Shown: positions 1 through 8,943 of the stretch, piece after piece
Layout: each line of letters opens with the position of its first letter
How positions within the stretch are numbered: position 1 is the first letter of the stretch
DNA from: UBA7703 sp963667195
GTDB taxonomy: Bacteria; Bacillota; Clostridia; Christensenellales; CAG-138
Direction of reading: 5' to 3'
Length of the DNA: 64,000 nucleotides
NCBI GenBank assembly: GCA_963667195.1
Contig: OY762962.1
Span: 2,604,001-2,668,000 of the forward strand
Position numbers and translations under genes: made by a program
The notes under the pieces: generated by a model
The model's database searches: none
What the model saw: the letters and a program-made list of their open reading frames with translations, nothing else
What the model was told of the DNA's origin: nothing

Positions 1-1054
1 CCGTGGTTGCGAGCGCGTAGTCCGCGCCGGAGGTTCTGCGCATGCCTTCCGCCATTTCGCGGGCACACTGTTCGCTGACCGCGCCGAATTGATCCAGCGT
101 TTCCTGTTTTACGCCGAGGCGGGAGACCTTCGCCGCGTCGGAATACGTCACGCATCCTTCGAGCAGGAACGTGGAGCAACCGGGGATTGCGACAAGCTCG
201 CTTGCGACCATGCCGCCCGTGCAGCTTTCCGCAACGGCGAGCGTCTGCCCGTCGTCCGTAAGCATGCGCGCGCAGGTTTCCGGCAGGGATTCGCCGACCG
301 TGGAGTAGACGATGTCGCCGAGGCGCGCGATGATCTCGCCGATCATGGGACGCGCGAGCCGCTCGCCTTCTTCCTCGTTCTGGCACAACGCCGTGACGCG
401 AAGTGTGACCTCTCCGGTTTTGATATAGGGCGCAACCGTCGGGTTGGTCTGGTTTTCGATGATGTCGCGCAATTCATAGGTGATGACCGACTCACCCTTG
501 CCGAAGATGCGGAGTTCGCGCGAATACAGCTTGTTTCCGCTGAGCTTCTCCAGATACGGCATGGCGTGGTTCTGGAACATCGGGAACAGCTCCCGCGGCG
601 GCCCGGGCAGAAGAATCGCCATCTTGTCGCCCGCGGTCATGATGCAGCCGGGTGCGGTGCCAAACGCGTTTGGCAGGATGATCGCGCTCTTGGGAAAGCT
701 CGCCTGCTTGAGGTTGTTGGGCGTAAACGCATATCCGCGCGTCTCGAAGTGCTTTCTGAGCCGCTCCGCTTCCTCGGGAATGAGTTCTACGGTGAGCCCA
801 AGAGCTGCGGCGACCGTCTCCTTGGTGAGGTCGTCGTCGGTCGGCCCGAGGCCTCCCGTGAAGACGACCACGTCCGAACGCTCCACCGCCTGGTGGACGA
901 CCGCCGTGAGACGCTTGACGTTGTCACCGACCGTCGTATGGTAAAACACCTGAAAGCCGAGCGGAGCCAGCCGCTGGGCGATAAACTGCGCGTCCGTGTT
1001 GACGACCTGACCCATGAGAAGCTCCGTACCGACGGAGACGATTTCTGCGATCAT
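1..1054 (-). CDS. cinA: CinA-family protein, C-terminus cut by window edge
   Basis: The protein begins MIAEIVSVGTELLMGQ, the usual CinA N-terminus, behind an AAGGAAG ribosome binding site. About 351 codons are visible of a family length near 410-420, so the C-terminal end lies left of the window. The N-terminal MoaB/MogA-like domain carries GGLGPTDDDLT (near residue 66). The C-terminal nicotinamide-nucleotide amidohydrolase domain begins around residue 260 and shows AESCTGG near residue 275. The family recycles NMN by deamidation, and some members also hydrolyse ADP-ribose. It is the last visible gene of ftsK-rimO-pgsA-cinA, 60 bp after pgsA. In many Bacillota recA follows cinA, but that would be outside the window. 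Confidence 0.95.
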   Translation of the reverse strand, partial: MIAEIVSVGTELLMGQVVNTDAQFIAQRLAPLGFQVFYHTTVGDNVKRLTAVVHQAVERSDVVVFTGGLGPTDDDLTKETVAAALGLTVELIPEEAERLRKHFETRGYAFTPNNLKQASFPKSAIILPNAFGTAPGCIMTAGDKMAILLPGPPRELFPMFQNHAMPYLEKLSGNKLYSRELRIFGKGESVITYELRDIIENQTNPTVAPYIKTGEVTLRVTALCQNEEEGERLARPMIGEIIARLGDIVYSTVGESLPETCARMLTDDGQTLAVAESCTGGMVASELVAIPGCSTFLLEGCVTYSDAAKVSRLGVKQETLDQFGAVSEQCAREMAEGMRRTSGADYALATT

Positions 1055-1114
1055 GATTGGTTCACTTCCTTTTTCTGAGCAGCATAGATTGCTGAATTCA
1101 TTCGTTTTGATCCA

Positions 1115-1699
1115 TTAATTCCAGTTGACGGCGTTGCGGTTGGCGACGATATAGTCGACCGCCGACCAGACGGTGAACACCGCTGCGGTGCACATTACGC
1201 CGAAGTCGAACGGAAAATTCCATTGCGAGAAGATCGGGTTACCAAGCAGCGTTGCTAGGATGGCGACCACCTGCAAGCCGCTCTTGAGCTTGCCGAGCCA
1301 GTTTGCCGCGATGACCTTGCCGCTGTTCGCCGTGACGAGCCGGAAGCCGGAGACGATGATCTCGCGGCCTACGAAGATGATGCAGAGGATGGGATTGAGC
1401 ATGCCGTTGTAGGTCATCATGATGAACGCGGAGCAGAACAGGAGCTTGTCCGCAATCGGGTCCATGAACTTGCCGAAGTTGGTGACGAGGTTTCGCTTGC
1501 GCGCGATGGAACCATCGAGAATATCCGTCATGTCAGCGATGAAGAAGATCGCGGCGGCGTAATAGTTCCAGCCGGGCAGCCAAGCTTCAAACGAGAAGCA
1601 AGCGACCATCAGCGGCACGAGCACCATACGGAATATGGTAAGGCGGTTTGGCAGATTCATCTTGCTGCGCTTTTCGGGAGTCGGCAACGTTTGTTCCAT
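1115..1699 (-). CDS. pgsA: CDP-diacylglycerol--glycerol-3-phosphate 3-phosphatidyltransferase
   Basis: This integral membrane enzyme makes phosphatidylglycerol phosphate from CDP-diacylglycerol and glycerol-3-phosphate, the committed step to phosphatidylglycerol and cardiolipin. The 194-residue length fits PgsA. The CDP-alcohol phosphotransferase signature is present as DILDGSIAR followed by GKFMDPIADK, with the acidic residues of the D-x2-DG-x2-AR-x8-G-x3-D-x3-D motif. Several hydrophobic helices follow. The start at 1699 adds 13 residues ahead of a second Met (1660, MNLPNRLTIFR) that aligns better with short family members. Neither has an ideal ribosome binding site, so the start is uncertain. 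It lies 54 bp after rimO in the same operon. Confidence 0.95.
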   Translation of the reverse strand: MEQTLPTPEKRSKMNLPNRLTIFRMVLVPLMVACFSFEAWLPGWNYYAAAIFFIADMTDILDGSIARKRNLVTNFGKFMDPIADKLLFCSAFIMMTYNGMLNPILCIIFVGREIIVSGFRLVTANSGKVIAANWLGKLKSGLQVVAILATLLGNPIFSQWNFPFDFGVMCTAAVFTVWSAVDYIVANRNAVNWN

Positions 1700-1753
1700 A
1701 GCTCTCTGTCTTTCTTTATTAAATTTCGGAGTGTGATTCGTTCATTAAAATGA

Positions 1754-3043
1754 TCAAACCCGCTCGCCGATCATATCGTATTCCTCCGCGCGGAGCAGGC
1801 GAACCGGAGCAAAGCTCCCGACCGCGAGCGCTTCCGCATGCGGCAGCAGAATCTTTCCATCCACGTCCGGCGCTTCCGCATAGCTGCGCCCGTAGGTGTT
1901 TCCGTCCTGCGTGCCTTCGATCAGCACATCGACCACCTGACCCACCCGACGTTCGTTGCGCTGGCGGGAGATCGGCTGTTGCGTTGCCATGAGGCGGGCA
2001 AGGCGTTCCTCCTTGACTTCCTCCGGCACCTGATTCGGCAGGTTTGCCGCCGCGGTGCCTTCCTCCGGCGAGAACGAAAACGCGCCGATGCGGTCGAACG
2101 GGTGATCCTGAATAAACTGAAGCATTGCAGAAAAATGTGCCTCGGTCTCACCCGGGAAGCCGACCATCAGCGTCGTGCGGAGCATGAACTCGGGAGCCAC
2201 CTTTGCCACATAGTCCAAAACGCGGCGGATATGCGCCTGATCTCCCCGGCGGTGCATGCGACGGAGCATTTCGTCCTCCGTGTGCTGCAGGGGCATGTCG
2301 AGGTAGGGCACGATCTTGCCGCCCGCGCGGAAGCGGTCGATGAGCTCCGGCGTGACGGTGTCGGGATAGGTATACAGCACGCGAAGCCAGTGAAGGGCTT
2401 CGATCTGCTCCAAGCGGTTTAACAGCTCGCCCAGCATGGGCTTGCCGTAGCGATCCATGCCGTAGCCGGAGGTGTCCTGCGCAATCAGCGTCAGCTCAGT
2501 CACTCCGTTGTCCGCAAGGCGCTTTGCTTCGTCCACAAGATCGTCCAGCGGCTCGCTGATGAGATTGCCGCGAATCAGCGGAATCGCGCAATAGGTGCAG
2601 CGGTTGTTGCAGCCGTCCGCAATGCGAAGATACGCGCTGTAGCGAGGAGTCGTGAGGATGCGCGCGCTTTTTGGCCCGCAGTGCGGCGCGTCCGATTTTC
2701 CGCCGAGCAGACGGGGGAGCGTCTCATACTCGCGCACGCCGAGGAGAATGTCGATCTCCGGCATCGCATCCTTGAGTTCATCACGATAGCGTTCGGAAAG
2801 GCAACCGGTCACGACGAGGCGCTGACAACGGCCGCCTTTTTTATATTGCGCCATTTCCAAAATGGTATTGATCGATTCCTGCTTGGCGCTCTCGATAAAG
2901 CCGCAGGTGTTCACGATTAGGATTTCCGCTTCGCTGGGCTGATTGGTGATCTCGTGCCCCGCTGCGGTCAGGATGCCGAGCATGCGCTCCGTGTCCACCT
3001 GATTTTTTGCGCAGCCGAGAGAGACGACACCGATGGTTGACAT
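1754..3043 (-). CDS. rimO: Ribosomal protein S12 methylthiotransferase RimO
   Basis: RimO is a radical-SAM enzyme that beta-methylthiolates an aspartate of ribosomal protein S12. The N-terminal UPF0004 domain has its three cluster cysteines at 11 (SLGCAKN), 47 (VNTCGF) and 81 (VTGCLSE). The radical-SAM cluster is CNNRCTYC (Cys145, 149, 152), and a C-terminal TRAM domain covers roughly residues 365-429. The 429-residue length is normal for RimO. DGCNNRCTYCAIP and the operon position point to RimO rather than the paralogue MiaB. It sits 48 bp downstream of ftsK on the same strand. Confidence 0.96.
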   Translation of the reverse strand: MSTIGVVSLGCAKNQVDTERMLGILTAAGHEITNQPSEAEILIVNTCGFIESAKQESINTILEMAQYKKGGRCQRLVVTGCLSERYRDELKDAMPEIDILLGVREYETLPRLLGGKSDAPHCGPKSARILTTPRYSAYLRIADGCNNRCTYCAIPLIRGNLISEPLDDLVDEAKRLADNGVTELTLIAQDTSGYGMDRYGKPMLGELLNRLEQIEALHWLRVLYTYPDTVTPELIDRFRAGGKIVPYLDMPLQHTEDEMLRRMHRRGDQAHIRRVLDYVAKVAPEFMLRTTLMVGFPGETEAHFSAMLQFIQDHPFDRIGAFSFSPEEGTAAANLPNQVPEEVKEERLARLMATQQPISRQRNERRVGQVVDVLIEGTQDGNTYGRSYAEAPDVDGKILLPHAEALAVGSFAPVRLLRAEEYDMIGERV

Positions 3044-3091
3044 AATGGTTGTTTTCTCCTTATTTCTGCGATTGCGGGAGCGAATGCGATA

Positions 3092-5863
3092 TCAATCTTC
3101 GTCCCGGTAAAAATGCGACATGGGGTTTGGCTCACGCTCCTGCGCAAGCGGCTCCGCAATCGGAGACCCGTCGCCCAACAGCTCCTCGAGCTGCGCGCGC
3201 TTGATGAGCACTTCGCGCGCTTTGCTGCCGTTGAAGCCGGAGATATAGCCTTTTTGCTCCATGATGTCGATGAGGCGGGAGGCACGCGCATAGCCCACGC
3301 GGAGCCTGCGCTGGATCATGCTGGTGCTGGCCTGCCCGTGTTCAAACACAACGCGTAAGGCTTCGCCAAGAAGATCGTCCTCCTGCTTGCCTTCGCCGAA
3401 GACGCCGCCGGTTGCGCCGACCTTCTCCAGTGAGGAGACATCCTCCAGAATCTGGTCGCTGAAGGTAGGCCGCGCCGCGCTTTCGCGGAAATGCGCCACG
3501 ATGCGCTCCACCTCTTCGTCGGAGATATAGGCGCACTGGAGGCGCGTGGGTTTCGCGGAGCCGTCGGGATGGAAGAGCATATCGCCGTGACCAAGCAGCT
3601 TTTCCGCGCCGCCCATGTCGAGGATGATGCGGCTGTTGGTGGCGCTGCTGACGGCAAACGCCGCACGGGAGGGAATGTTTGCCTTGATGAGTCCCGTGAT
3701 GACCGTCGCGTCCGGCCGCTGGGTCGCGAGGATGAGGTGGATGCCGGCAGCTCTGCCAAGCTGCGCGATGCGGCGGATGCTGTCCTCAACCTCGTCGGGA
3801 GCAACCATCATGAGATCGGCCAGCTCGTCTATGATGATGACGATGCGCGGGAGCTTGTCTTCCGGTTTTTCCACGCGCTCGTTGAAGCGATCCAGGTTTC
3901 TCGCGTTCTGCTCCGAGAACGTCTTATAGCGATCTGTCATCTCCTTGACCGCCCAGCGCATGGCGCCCGCGGCCTTCTTGGGGTCGGTGACGACGGGGAT
4001 GAGTAGGTGCGGGAGCGAGCCGTACATGGTCATTTCGACCATCTTCGGGTCGACAAGGATGAATTTGACATCCTGCGGCGAGCTCTTGTACACCATAGAA
4101 ACGATGATGTCGTTAATGCAGACGCTCTTGCCGGAGCCGGTCGCGCCCGCGATCAGCATATGCGGCATGCGCGTGAGGTCGGCGACGATGATCTTGCCGC
4201 TTGCCTCGCGACCCAGCGCCATGGTGACGGGGGATGTGCTGTTCTTGAACTCCTTGCTTTCGAGGATATCGCGCAGCACCACCAGCGTGGAGCCCTTGTT
4301 CGGAATCTCGATGCCGATTGCGTTCTTGCCGGGAATCGGCGCTTCCATGCGAAGGCGAGGCGCGGAAAGCGCCATCGTGATATCGTTTTGCAGCGCGGTG
4401 ATGCGCGAAATGCGCGTGCCCGCCGCCGGCTGAATCTCGATGCGGGTGAGCGCGGGGCCAACCGCGATGTTGGTGACCGTAGCTCCGATGCGGAAGCTCG
4501 AAAGCGTGTCGATCAGGATACGCGCCTTTTCCTCCGGCGTGTCCGAATCGTCCTCTTTCTGCGCGCCGGGGTGGTTGAGCAGCTCCATCGAAGGCGCGTG
4601 ATACTGCCCGTCGCCGAGGATGACCTCGGGCTGCGTTTTTTTCTTTTCGTTGGTTTTGTCGGCCGGCTTTTCGGGCGTTTTTTCGATTAGCTGGCGCTTG
4701 GCCCCGGGTTGACGCGCGGGCATGCCCTCCATCGTCGGGCCTTTCGCGGGCTCGTTGGCGGGGCGCATAAACGAGTTTGCGCCAAACAGCGGCGTGGGAT
4801 CGGGCAGCTGGATGACCGACTTCGGCATAGGAGCGCCATTTTTCGCAAGTACGAGCGGCACGTCGTCACCGGGTTCAAAGTCGATTGCGTCGAGCACATC
4901 GTTACTGACTCTAGCCGTCTTCGTGGGGTTGATCTTTTCGCCACCCTTGGAGACGAATTCGCCTTTTTGCTCGCCGAACGCTTTCAAATCGGCGTCCTTT
5001 GCGGGAGAATTCTTCACCTTGCCGGATTTCTTGGGCTTTTCGAACAGGTCGATCTCCGGCTCTTCAAACAGCTCCGTTCGCTTGGAGCGGGATTTTGCGG
5101 AAGGAACGACTTCTGCCTCCGGTAGCGCCGCCTTTTTCGACTTTGCGGCAGGTTTGGCTTTCTCGTCGTCCAGCGTGAGGGTAAACATCGGGCGATCGTC
5201 GCGCGGCTCGCTTTCGTAATCGGAGCCAACCGTGTCGCGATCGCGGGTATTTTCAATCGCCGTGAGCACTTTGCCGGTGAACGCATCCGAAGCATCCTTG
5301 AGCGAAAATCCCGTGACCTTGATGAGGCACACGATGATCAGCGCGATGCTGAGGATATACGCGAGCGTAGGGCCTCCGAGCTTGAGCAGAAGATAGCTCA
5401 GTACGGCGCCAATAAAGCCGCCGCCGAGATGTACGGTTTGACCGATATTGAGTGCGTCGTTGATATACGTCATGTATAGCATGCCGTCGGAGTAAGAGTT
5501 GCGCGCGGTGCTGAGGAGCGTCACCAGCGCGAGAATGCTGAGCATGAGGTACCAGCCGCTGCCGTTGAGGCGCGGATTCGTTGCCCCGCGAATATAGATG
5601 ACGCCGACGCCGATCAGGATAACCGGCAGGGCATACGCTGTGATCCCGATCAGGCCGAACAGTGCTTTTCCGAGCATTTCGCCAAGATAACCCGTCGCGG
5701 AAAAGATCAGGTATGCCGCCGCGAGGATGCCCGCGGCAATCAGCAGAACGCCGCTGCCCTCAGAGGCTGCCTTGTCCCGCTCCTGTGTGCCTTTTCGCGA
5801 TGCGGCTGCTTTTTTTCCGCCGGATGTTTCGTTGCCTGCTTTGGAAGCCAATGCTGTTTTCAA
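3092..5863 (-). CDS. ftsK: DNA translocase FtsK/SpoIIIE
   Basis: This septal DNA pump clears chromosome ends from the closing division septum (or pumps DNA into a forespore if the host sporulates). About four transmembrane helices occupy residues 35-190, followed by a long charged, Lys/Pro-rich linker to about residue 420. The RecA-like motor shows Walker A GATGSGKS near residue 575 and a Walker B-like IVIIIDELADLMM near 678. The C-terminal winged-helix gamma domain (RLRVGYARASRLIDIM) reads KOPS/SRS sites. The frame opens with TTG at 5863 directly behind AAGAAAGGA. That spacing is too short, so the in-frame TTG at 5851 may be the true start. First gene of ftsK-rimO-pgsA-cinA. Confidence 0.95.
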   Translation of the reverse strand: MKTALASKAGNETSGGKKAAASRKGTQERDKAASEGSGVLLIAAGILAAAYLIFSATGYLGEMLGKALFGLIGITAYALPVILIGVGVIYIRGATNPRLNGSGWYLMLSILALVTLLSTARNSYSDGMLYMTYINDALNIGQTVHLGGGFIGAVLSYLLLKLGGPTLAYILSIALIIVCLIKVTGFSLKDASDAFTGKVLTAIENTRDRDTVGSDYESEPRDDRPMFTLTLDDEKAKPAAKSKKAALPEAEVVPSAKSRSKRTELFEEPEIDLFEKPKKSGKVKNSPAKDADLKAFGEQKGEFVSKGGEKINPTKTARVSNDVLDAIDFEPGDDVPLVLAKNGAPMPKSVIQLPDPTPLFGANSFMRPANEPAKGPTMEGMPARQPGAKRQLIEKTPEKPADKTNEKKKTQPEVILGDGQYHAPSMELLNHPGAQKEDDSDTPEEKARILIDTLSSFRIGATVTNIAVGPALTRIEIQPAAGTRISRITALQNDITMALSAPRLRMEAPIPGKNAIGIEIPNKGSTLVVLRDILESKEFKNSTSPVTMALGREASGKIIVADLTRMPHMLIAGATGSGKSVCINDIIVSMVYKSSPQDVKFILVDPKMVEMTMYGSLPHLLIPVVTDPKKAAGAMRWAVKEMTDRYKTFSEQNARNLDRFNERVEKPEDKLPRIVIIIDELADLMMVAPDEVEDSIRRIAQLGRAAGIHLILATQRPDATVITGLIKANIPSRAAFAVSSATNSRIILDMGGAEKLLGHGDMLFHPDGSAKPTRLQCAYISDEEVERIVAHFRESAARPTFSDQILEDVSSLEKVGATGGVFGEGKQEDDLLGEALRVVFEHGQASTSMIQRRLRVGYARASRLIDIMEQKGYISGFNGSKAREVLIKRAQLEELLGDGSPIAEPLAQEREPNPMSHFYRDED

Positions 5864-5970
5864 TCCTTTCTTATTTCAGACGCGGTTTGTCATGCACTTC
5901 AAATTGTATGGCATCATTCGCAGATGGTAAGACGCCTGGAAATGCGACTACTATGCCAATATATCAACTT

Positions 5971-5999
5971 ATTATACAACATGTTGCGATGACGCGCAA
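5971..5999 (-). promoter_or_regulatory. Sigma-A promoter for the ftsK operon
   Basis: On the minus strand TTGCGC (-35) and TATAAT (-10) are separated by exactly 17 bp, about 105 bp ahead of the ftsK start. The region is AT-rich and divergent to the next plus-strand gene. Confidence 0.6.
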
Positions 6000-6056
6000 C
6001 GAAAGGCACAGGATCGGATTTTGCTTTGGGCACCAGCTGCGTTCTCGCGCGCTTGC

Positions 6057-6085
6057 TTGTCAGCCCCGTGTAAATGCGGTATACT
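6057..6085 (+). promoter_or_regulatory. Sigma-A promoter for the hydroxyacid dehydrogenase
   Basis: TTGTCA and TATACT are spaced by 17 bp and end 33 bp before the ATG at 6119. The promoter is divergent to the ftsK promoter. Confidence 0.65.
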
Positions 6086-6118
6086 GCAACAATAGTGAAG
6101 ACAAACTTGGAGTTGTAG

Positions 6119-7075
6119 ATGAACATCGTCATTCTCGACGCATATACCGTGAATCCCGGAGACATCGACTGGGAACCCATTCGAAAACTGGGCAACCTGA
6201 CTGTATACGACCACACCGCGCCGGAGCAGATCGCGGAGCGGCTCAAAGACGCCGACGCCGCGTTTACCAACCGCGCAAGGCTCGGCGAAGCGGAGTTTTC
6301 GCAGGCGCCGAATCTGCGCTTTCTGTGCCTTTTTGCCACGGGCTATGACAAGATCGATCTTGCGGCGGCAAGGCGGCACAACGTCGCCGTCTGCAATGCG
6401 CCCGGGTATTCGACGGACGCGGTGGCACAGCACACGATTGCGCTGCTGCTGGAGCTCACGAACCGCACCCGCTCGCTGGACACGGAATTACGAAAAGGAC
6501 GCTGGACGCAACACGCGGGAGACTGCGTTTGGGATGCGCCGCTGATCGAGCTGACAGGGAAGACCTTCGGCATCCTCGGCACGGGCGCGATCGGCTGCCG
6601 GACCGCGCGGATTGCAAGCGCGCTTGGCATGCGGGTGATCGGTCACAGCAGAAAGCTCCGCGCCGAGTTCCAAGGGAGCTATGTTTCGCTGGAGGAGCTA
6701 TTCCGGCAGAGCGACGTGCTCTCGCTGCACTGCGCGGCAACGCCGGAGACGCTGAAGATCATCAACCGCGACTCGCTCGCCATGATGAAGCCCACCGCGA
6801 TTCTACTCAACACCGCGCGCGGCGCGCTGGTCGACTCCGCGGCGTTAACCGAGGCGCTCAATAGTGGCACGATTTATGCCGCAGGGCTGGACGTGGTCGA
6901 TCGCGAACCGATTTTGTCGGACAACCCGCTGCTCACCGCGAAGAATTGCCTGATCACCCCACACGCGGCATGGCTGCCGATCGAGGTGCGAAGGCGGCTT
7001 GTGGATATCACGGCGGAGAACCTTTCCGCTTTTCTCAATCATCAACATCTCAACCGAGTGGATTTGGAGGGATAA
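6119..7075 (+). CDS. D-2-hydroxyacid dehydrogenase family protein
   Basis: A cytosolic NAD(P)H-dependent 2-hydroxyacid dehydrogenase of the glycerate/hydroxypyruvate reductase-like group, 318 residues. The nucleotide-binding fold carries the glycine-rich motif GILGTGAIG near residue 150. The catalytic triad of the family is present: Arg234 (NTARGAL), Glu263 (DREPI) and His282 (TPHAAW). The substrate cannot be fixed from sequence; the Trp after the catalytic His (HAAW) is common in hydroxypyruvate/glyoxylate reductases. It is followed after 4 bp by the SIMPL lipoprotein gene, so the two are probably co-transcribed, although no functional link is evident. Confidence 0.9.
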   Translation: MNIVILDAYTVNPGDIDWEPIRKLGNLTVYDHTAPEQIAERLKDADAAFTNRARLGEAEFSQAPNLRFLCLFATGYDKIDLAAARRHNVAVCNAPGYSTDAVAQHTIALLLELTNRTRSLDTELRKGRWTQHAGDCVWDAPLIELTGKTFGILGTGAIGCRTARIASALGMRVIGHSRKLRAEFQGSYVSLEELFRQSDVLSLHCAATPETLKIINRDSLAMMKPTAILLNTARGALVDSAALTEALNSGTIYAAGLDVVDREPILSDNPLLTAKNCLITPHAAWLPIEVRRRLVDITAENLSAFLNHQHLNRVDLEG

Positions 7076-7079
7076 CGCC

Positions 7080-7847
7080 TTGCGAAACGACACCGGAACC
7101 CATCAAAAAACGATTCGATTGATCCTCTGCGCGGCGGTCATCGTGCTGATGCTTGGCACGCTTGCCGCCTGCAAGGAGCAGAGCGAAATCACGCCCGGGC
7201 CAACCGCAAAGCCGGAGCAGCCGACCGTCATCGTCAACAACGAAGCGGTGGAACCGGATCATACCATCGTCGTCAGCGGCTATGGCGAGGTGATTGCGGA
7301 GCCGGACTTCGCGACCATCAACATCGTGACCGTCGGCGCGAGCGCAACCTCCGAAGAGGCGTCCTCGCTCTGCGAAGCCATGACGGCGCAGGTAAAGGAG
7401 ATCGCGGGCACGCAAAACGTGCTCTCGAAGAACCTGACGGTGAGCGGCGTGACGCTCAGCAGCACCACGCGCGAAAGCGACGGCGCAGTCACGGGCTACA
7501 CGGCGCGGCAGACGATCACGATCATCGAGACCAATGTAGCCAGGGTCAACACGATCCTCTCTCCGATCATCGACGCGCGCATCACGGAAAGCTATGAGGT
7601 CACCTACAGCCTGACCGACGCGTCATCCGCCTATGCGGGCGCGCTGGCCGCGGCGATTGCGGACGCGCGGGAGAAGGCCGAGGCGATTGCGGCGGCGAGC
7701 AATGTGGCAATCGACGAAGTGCTGCTGGTGACGGAAGCGCCGCTGGAAAACCAGCTGGTCGGCGTCGCGTTCAAGAGCAGCTCCATCGCGGTGGACGCAA
7801 ACCTGACGGTGACCTATTCGATCAAACCGCTCCAGCCGCAGAGCTAA
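7080..7847 (+). CDS. SIMPL-domain (DUF541) lipoprotein
   Basis: A 255-residue exported lipoprotein. I start it at TTG 7080 because GGAGGG at 7066 is well spaced and longer versions would overlap the dehydrogenase. The N-terminus is a hydrophobic signal (LILCAAVIVLMLGTLAAC) ending in the lipobox LAAC. The mature part begins with a short Pro/Thr-rich tether and continues as a SIMPL domain from about residue 60 (VVSGYGEV, ATINIVTVGA), with the typical internal pattern ending in PVVYSIKP-like strands (NLTVTYSIKP). SIMPL proteins are periplasmic or surface proteins of poorly defined function. Ends just before a bidirectional terminator shared with radC. Confidence 0.85.
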   Translation: MRNDTGTHQKTIRLILCAAVIVLMLGTLAACKEQSEITPGPTAKPEQPTVIVNNEAVEPDHTIVVSGYGEVIAEPDFATINIVTVGASATSEEASSLCEAMTAQVKEIAGTQNVLSKNLTVSGVTLSSTTRESDGAVTGYTARQTITIIETNVARVNTILSPIIDARITESYEVTYSLTDASSAYAGALAAAIADAREKAEAIAAASNVAIDEVLLVTEAPLENQLVGVAFKSSSIAVDANLTVTYSIKPLQPQS

Positions 7848-7857
7848 AAAACAATAT

Positions 7858-7900
7858 AAAAAAACAAACGACGGGAGCAATCCCGCCGTTTTTGTTTGTA
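7858..7900. terminator. Bidirectional intrinsic terminator
   Basis: CGGGA-GCAA-TCCCG hairpin (7872-7885 core) flanked by an A tract on the left and a T tract on the right, between the convergent SIMPL and radC genes. The core CGGGATTGCTCCCG (minus strand) recurs in the terminator after mnmE. Confidence 0.8.
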
Positions 7901-7914
7901 AATAAGATTTTCGG

Positions 7915-8706
7915 TCAATACGGCTCCATCACGCGGAGCAGCGCGCCCGTGCGCACCGCCTGCGCCTGCAGCGCCTGATAGTCCGAGAGCGAGAACACCT
8001 CCGCTTCCGCGCCGGAAACGCCGATGACTGCTCCGGTCGAGAAGCTATAGGCGTGTTCGCCGCCGACGATGATGTGGTCAAACAGCTGTACGCCGATGCT
8101 CTCCAGCGCCGCGCGGACGGACTCGGTCGTCTCGACATCCGCTTTAGAGGGCGTCGGATCGCCGGAAGGATGGTTGTGGATCAAAAGGATGCCGTGCGCG
8201 CGGTGCAGCAGCGCCGATTCCGCGATGTTGCGCGGGTAGATCTGCGCCTCGCTCAGGGAACCACCGACCACGCGCTCGCAGCTCTGCACCGCTTTCTTAG
8301 CGTTGAGGCAGACGGCGAGCACGGTTTCGTAGGTGTTGAGCGAGAGCTGGGAGACCGCATACCGCGCGGCCTCGACCGGAGATGTCAGGCGGATATTACC
8401 GCGCGTATCCGCGAGGCGATGCAGCCGTAGCCGCCGGAACAAATCGCCCTGCATCCGCAGGAATACCGCCGCGCTTTCGCCGATGCCGTCGACGAGCATG
8501 AGCTGTGCAATCTCCGCGGTGACTACGCCTTCCAGCGAGCCAAAGCGCGCCAGCAGCTGGTGCGCGAGCTCGTTTGTGTCCCGCCGCGGGATGGCATAGG
8601 TCAGCAAAAGCTCGAGAAACTGGTGATCCAGAAATGCATCGGCTCCGTGCGTTTTGTATTGCTCGCGAATGCGTTCGCGATGTCCGCTGTGGATGGAATC
8701 CGGCAT
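7915..8706 (-). CDS. radC: RadC-family JAB-domain protein
   Basis: 263 residues, full length for the family. An N-terminal helix-hairpin-helix-like region (residues 1-90) is followed by the JAB/MPN metalloprotease-like domain with the signature IHNHPSGDPTPSKADVETT (HxHPSG...PS..D). Despite its historical name the role in repair is doubtful; family members are associated with competence or mobile elements. It is a single-gene unit on the minus strand, convergent with the SIMPL gene and divergent from tilS. Confidence 0.92.
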   Translation of the reverse strand: MPDSIHSGHRERIREQYKTHGADAFLDHQFLELLLTYAIPRRDTNELAHQLLARFGSLEGVVTAEIAQLMLVDGIGESAAVFLRMQGDLFRRLRLHRLADTRGNIRLTSPVEAARYAVSQLSLNTYETVLAVCLNAKKAVQSCERVVGGSLSEAQIYPRNIAESALLHRAHGILLIHNHPSGDPTPSKADVETTESVRAALESIGVQLFDHIIVGGEHAYSFSTGAVIGVSGAEAEVFSLSDYQALQAQAVRTGALLRVMEPY

Positions 8707-8883
8707 AGTTTGCCTCCAAAACGATTACCTGATCAGTATAGAGGATTCACGTTTCGCTGTCAAAGCAAGTTGGAGCGATTCAACGGGTGCGCAAAAAATA
8801 CGACAATGCGTCCGAAAAAAGATGTCGAAATACAACGCATCGTGAATTGTTTGCGACATGTGGCTGTATTTTCGCCGGAGCAC

Positions 8884-8912
8884 TTGTCAAACGAATTTGA
8901 TGCGGGTAGAAT
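8884..8912 (+). promoter_or_regulatory. Sigma-A promoter for tilS-hpt-ftsH
   Basis: TTGTCA, 17 bp spacer, TAGAAT; ends 31 bp before the GTG start of tilS. It supports the short tilS start over longer in-frame versions. Confidence 0.7.
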
Positions 8913-8943
8913 AGCACTATATTTCATTCTGGAGATCTATGCG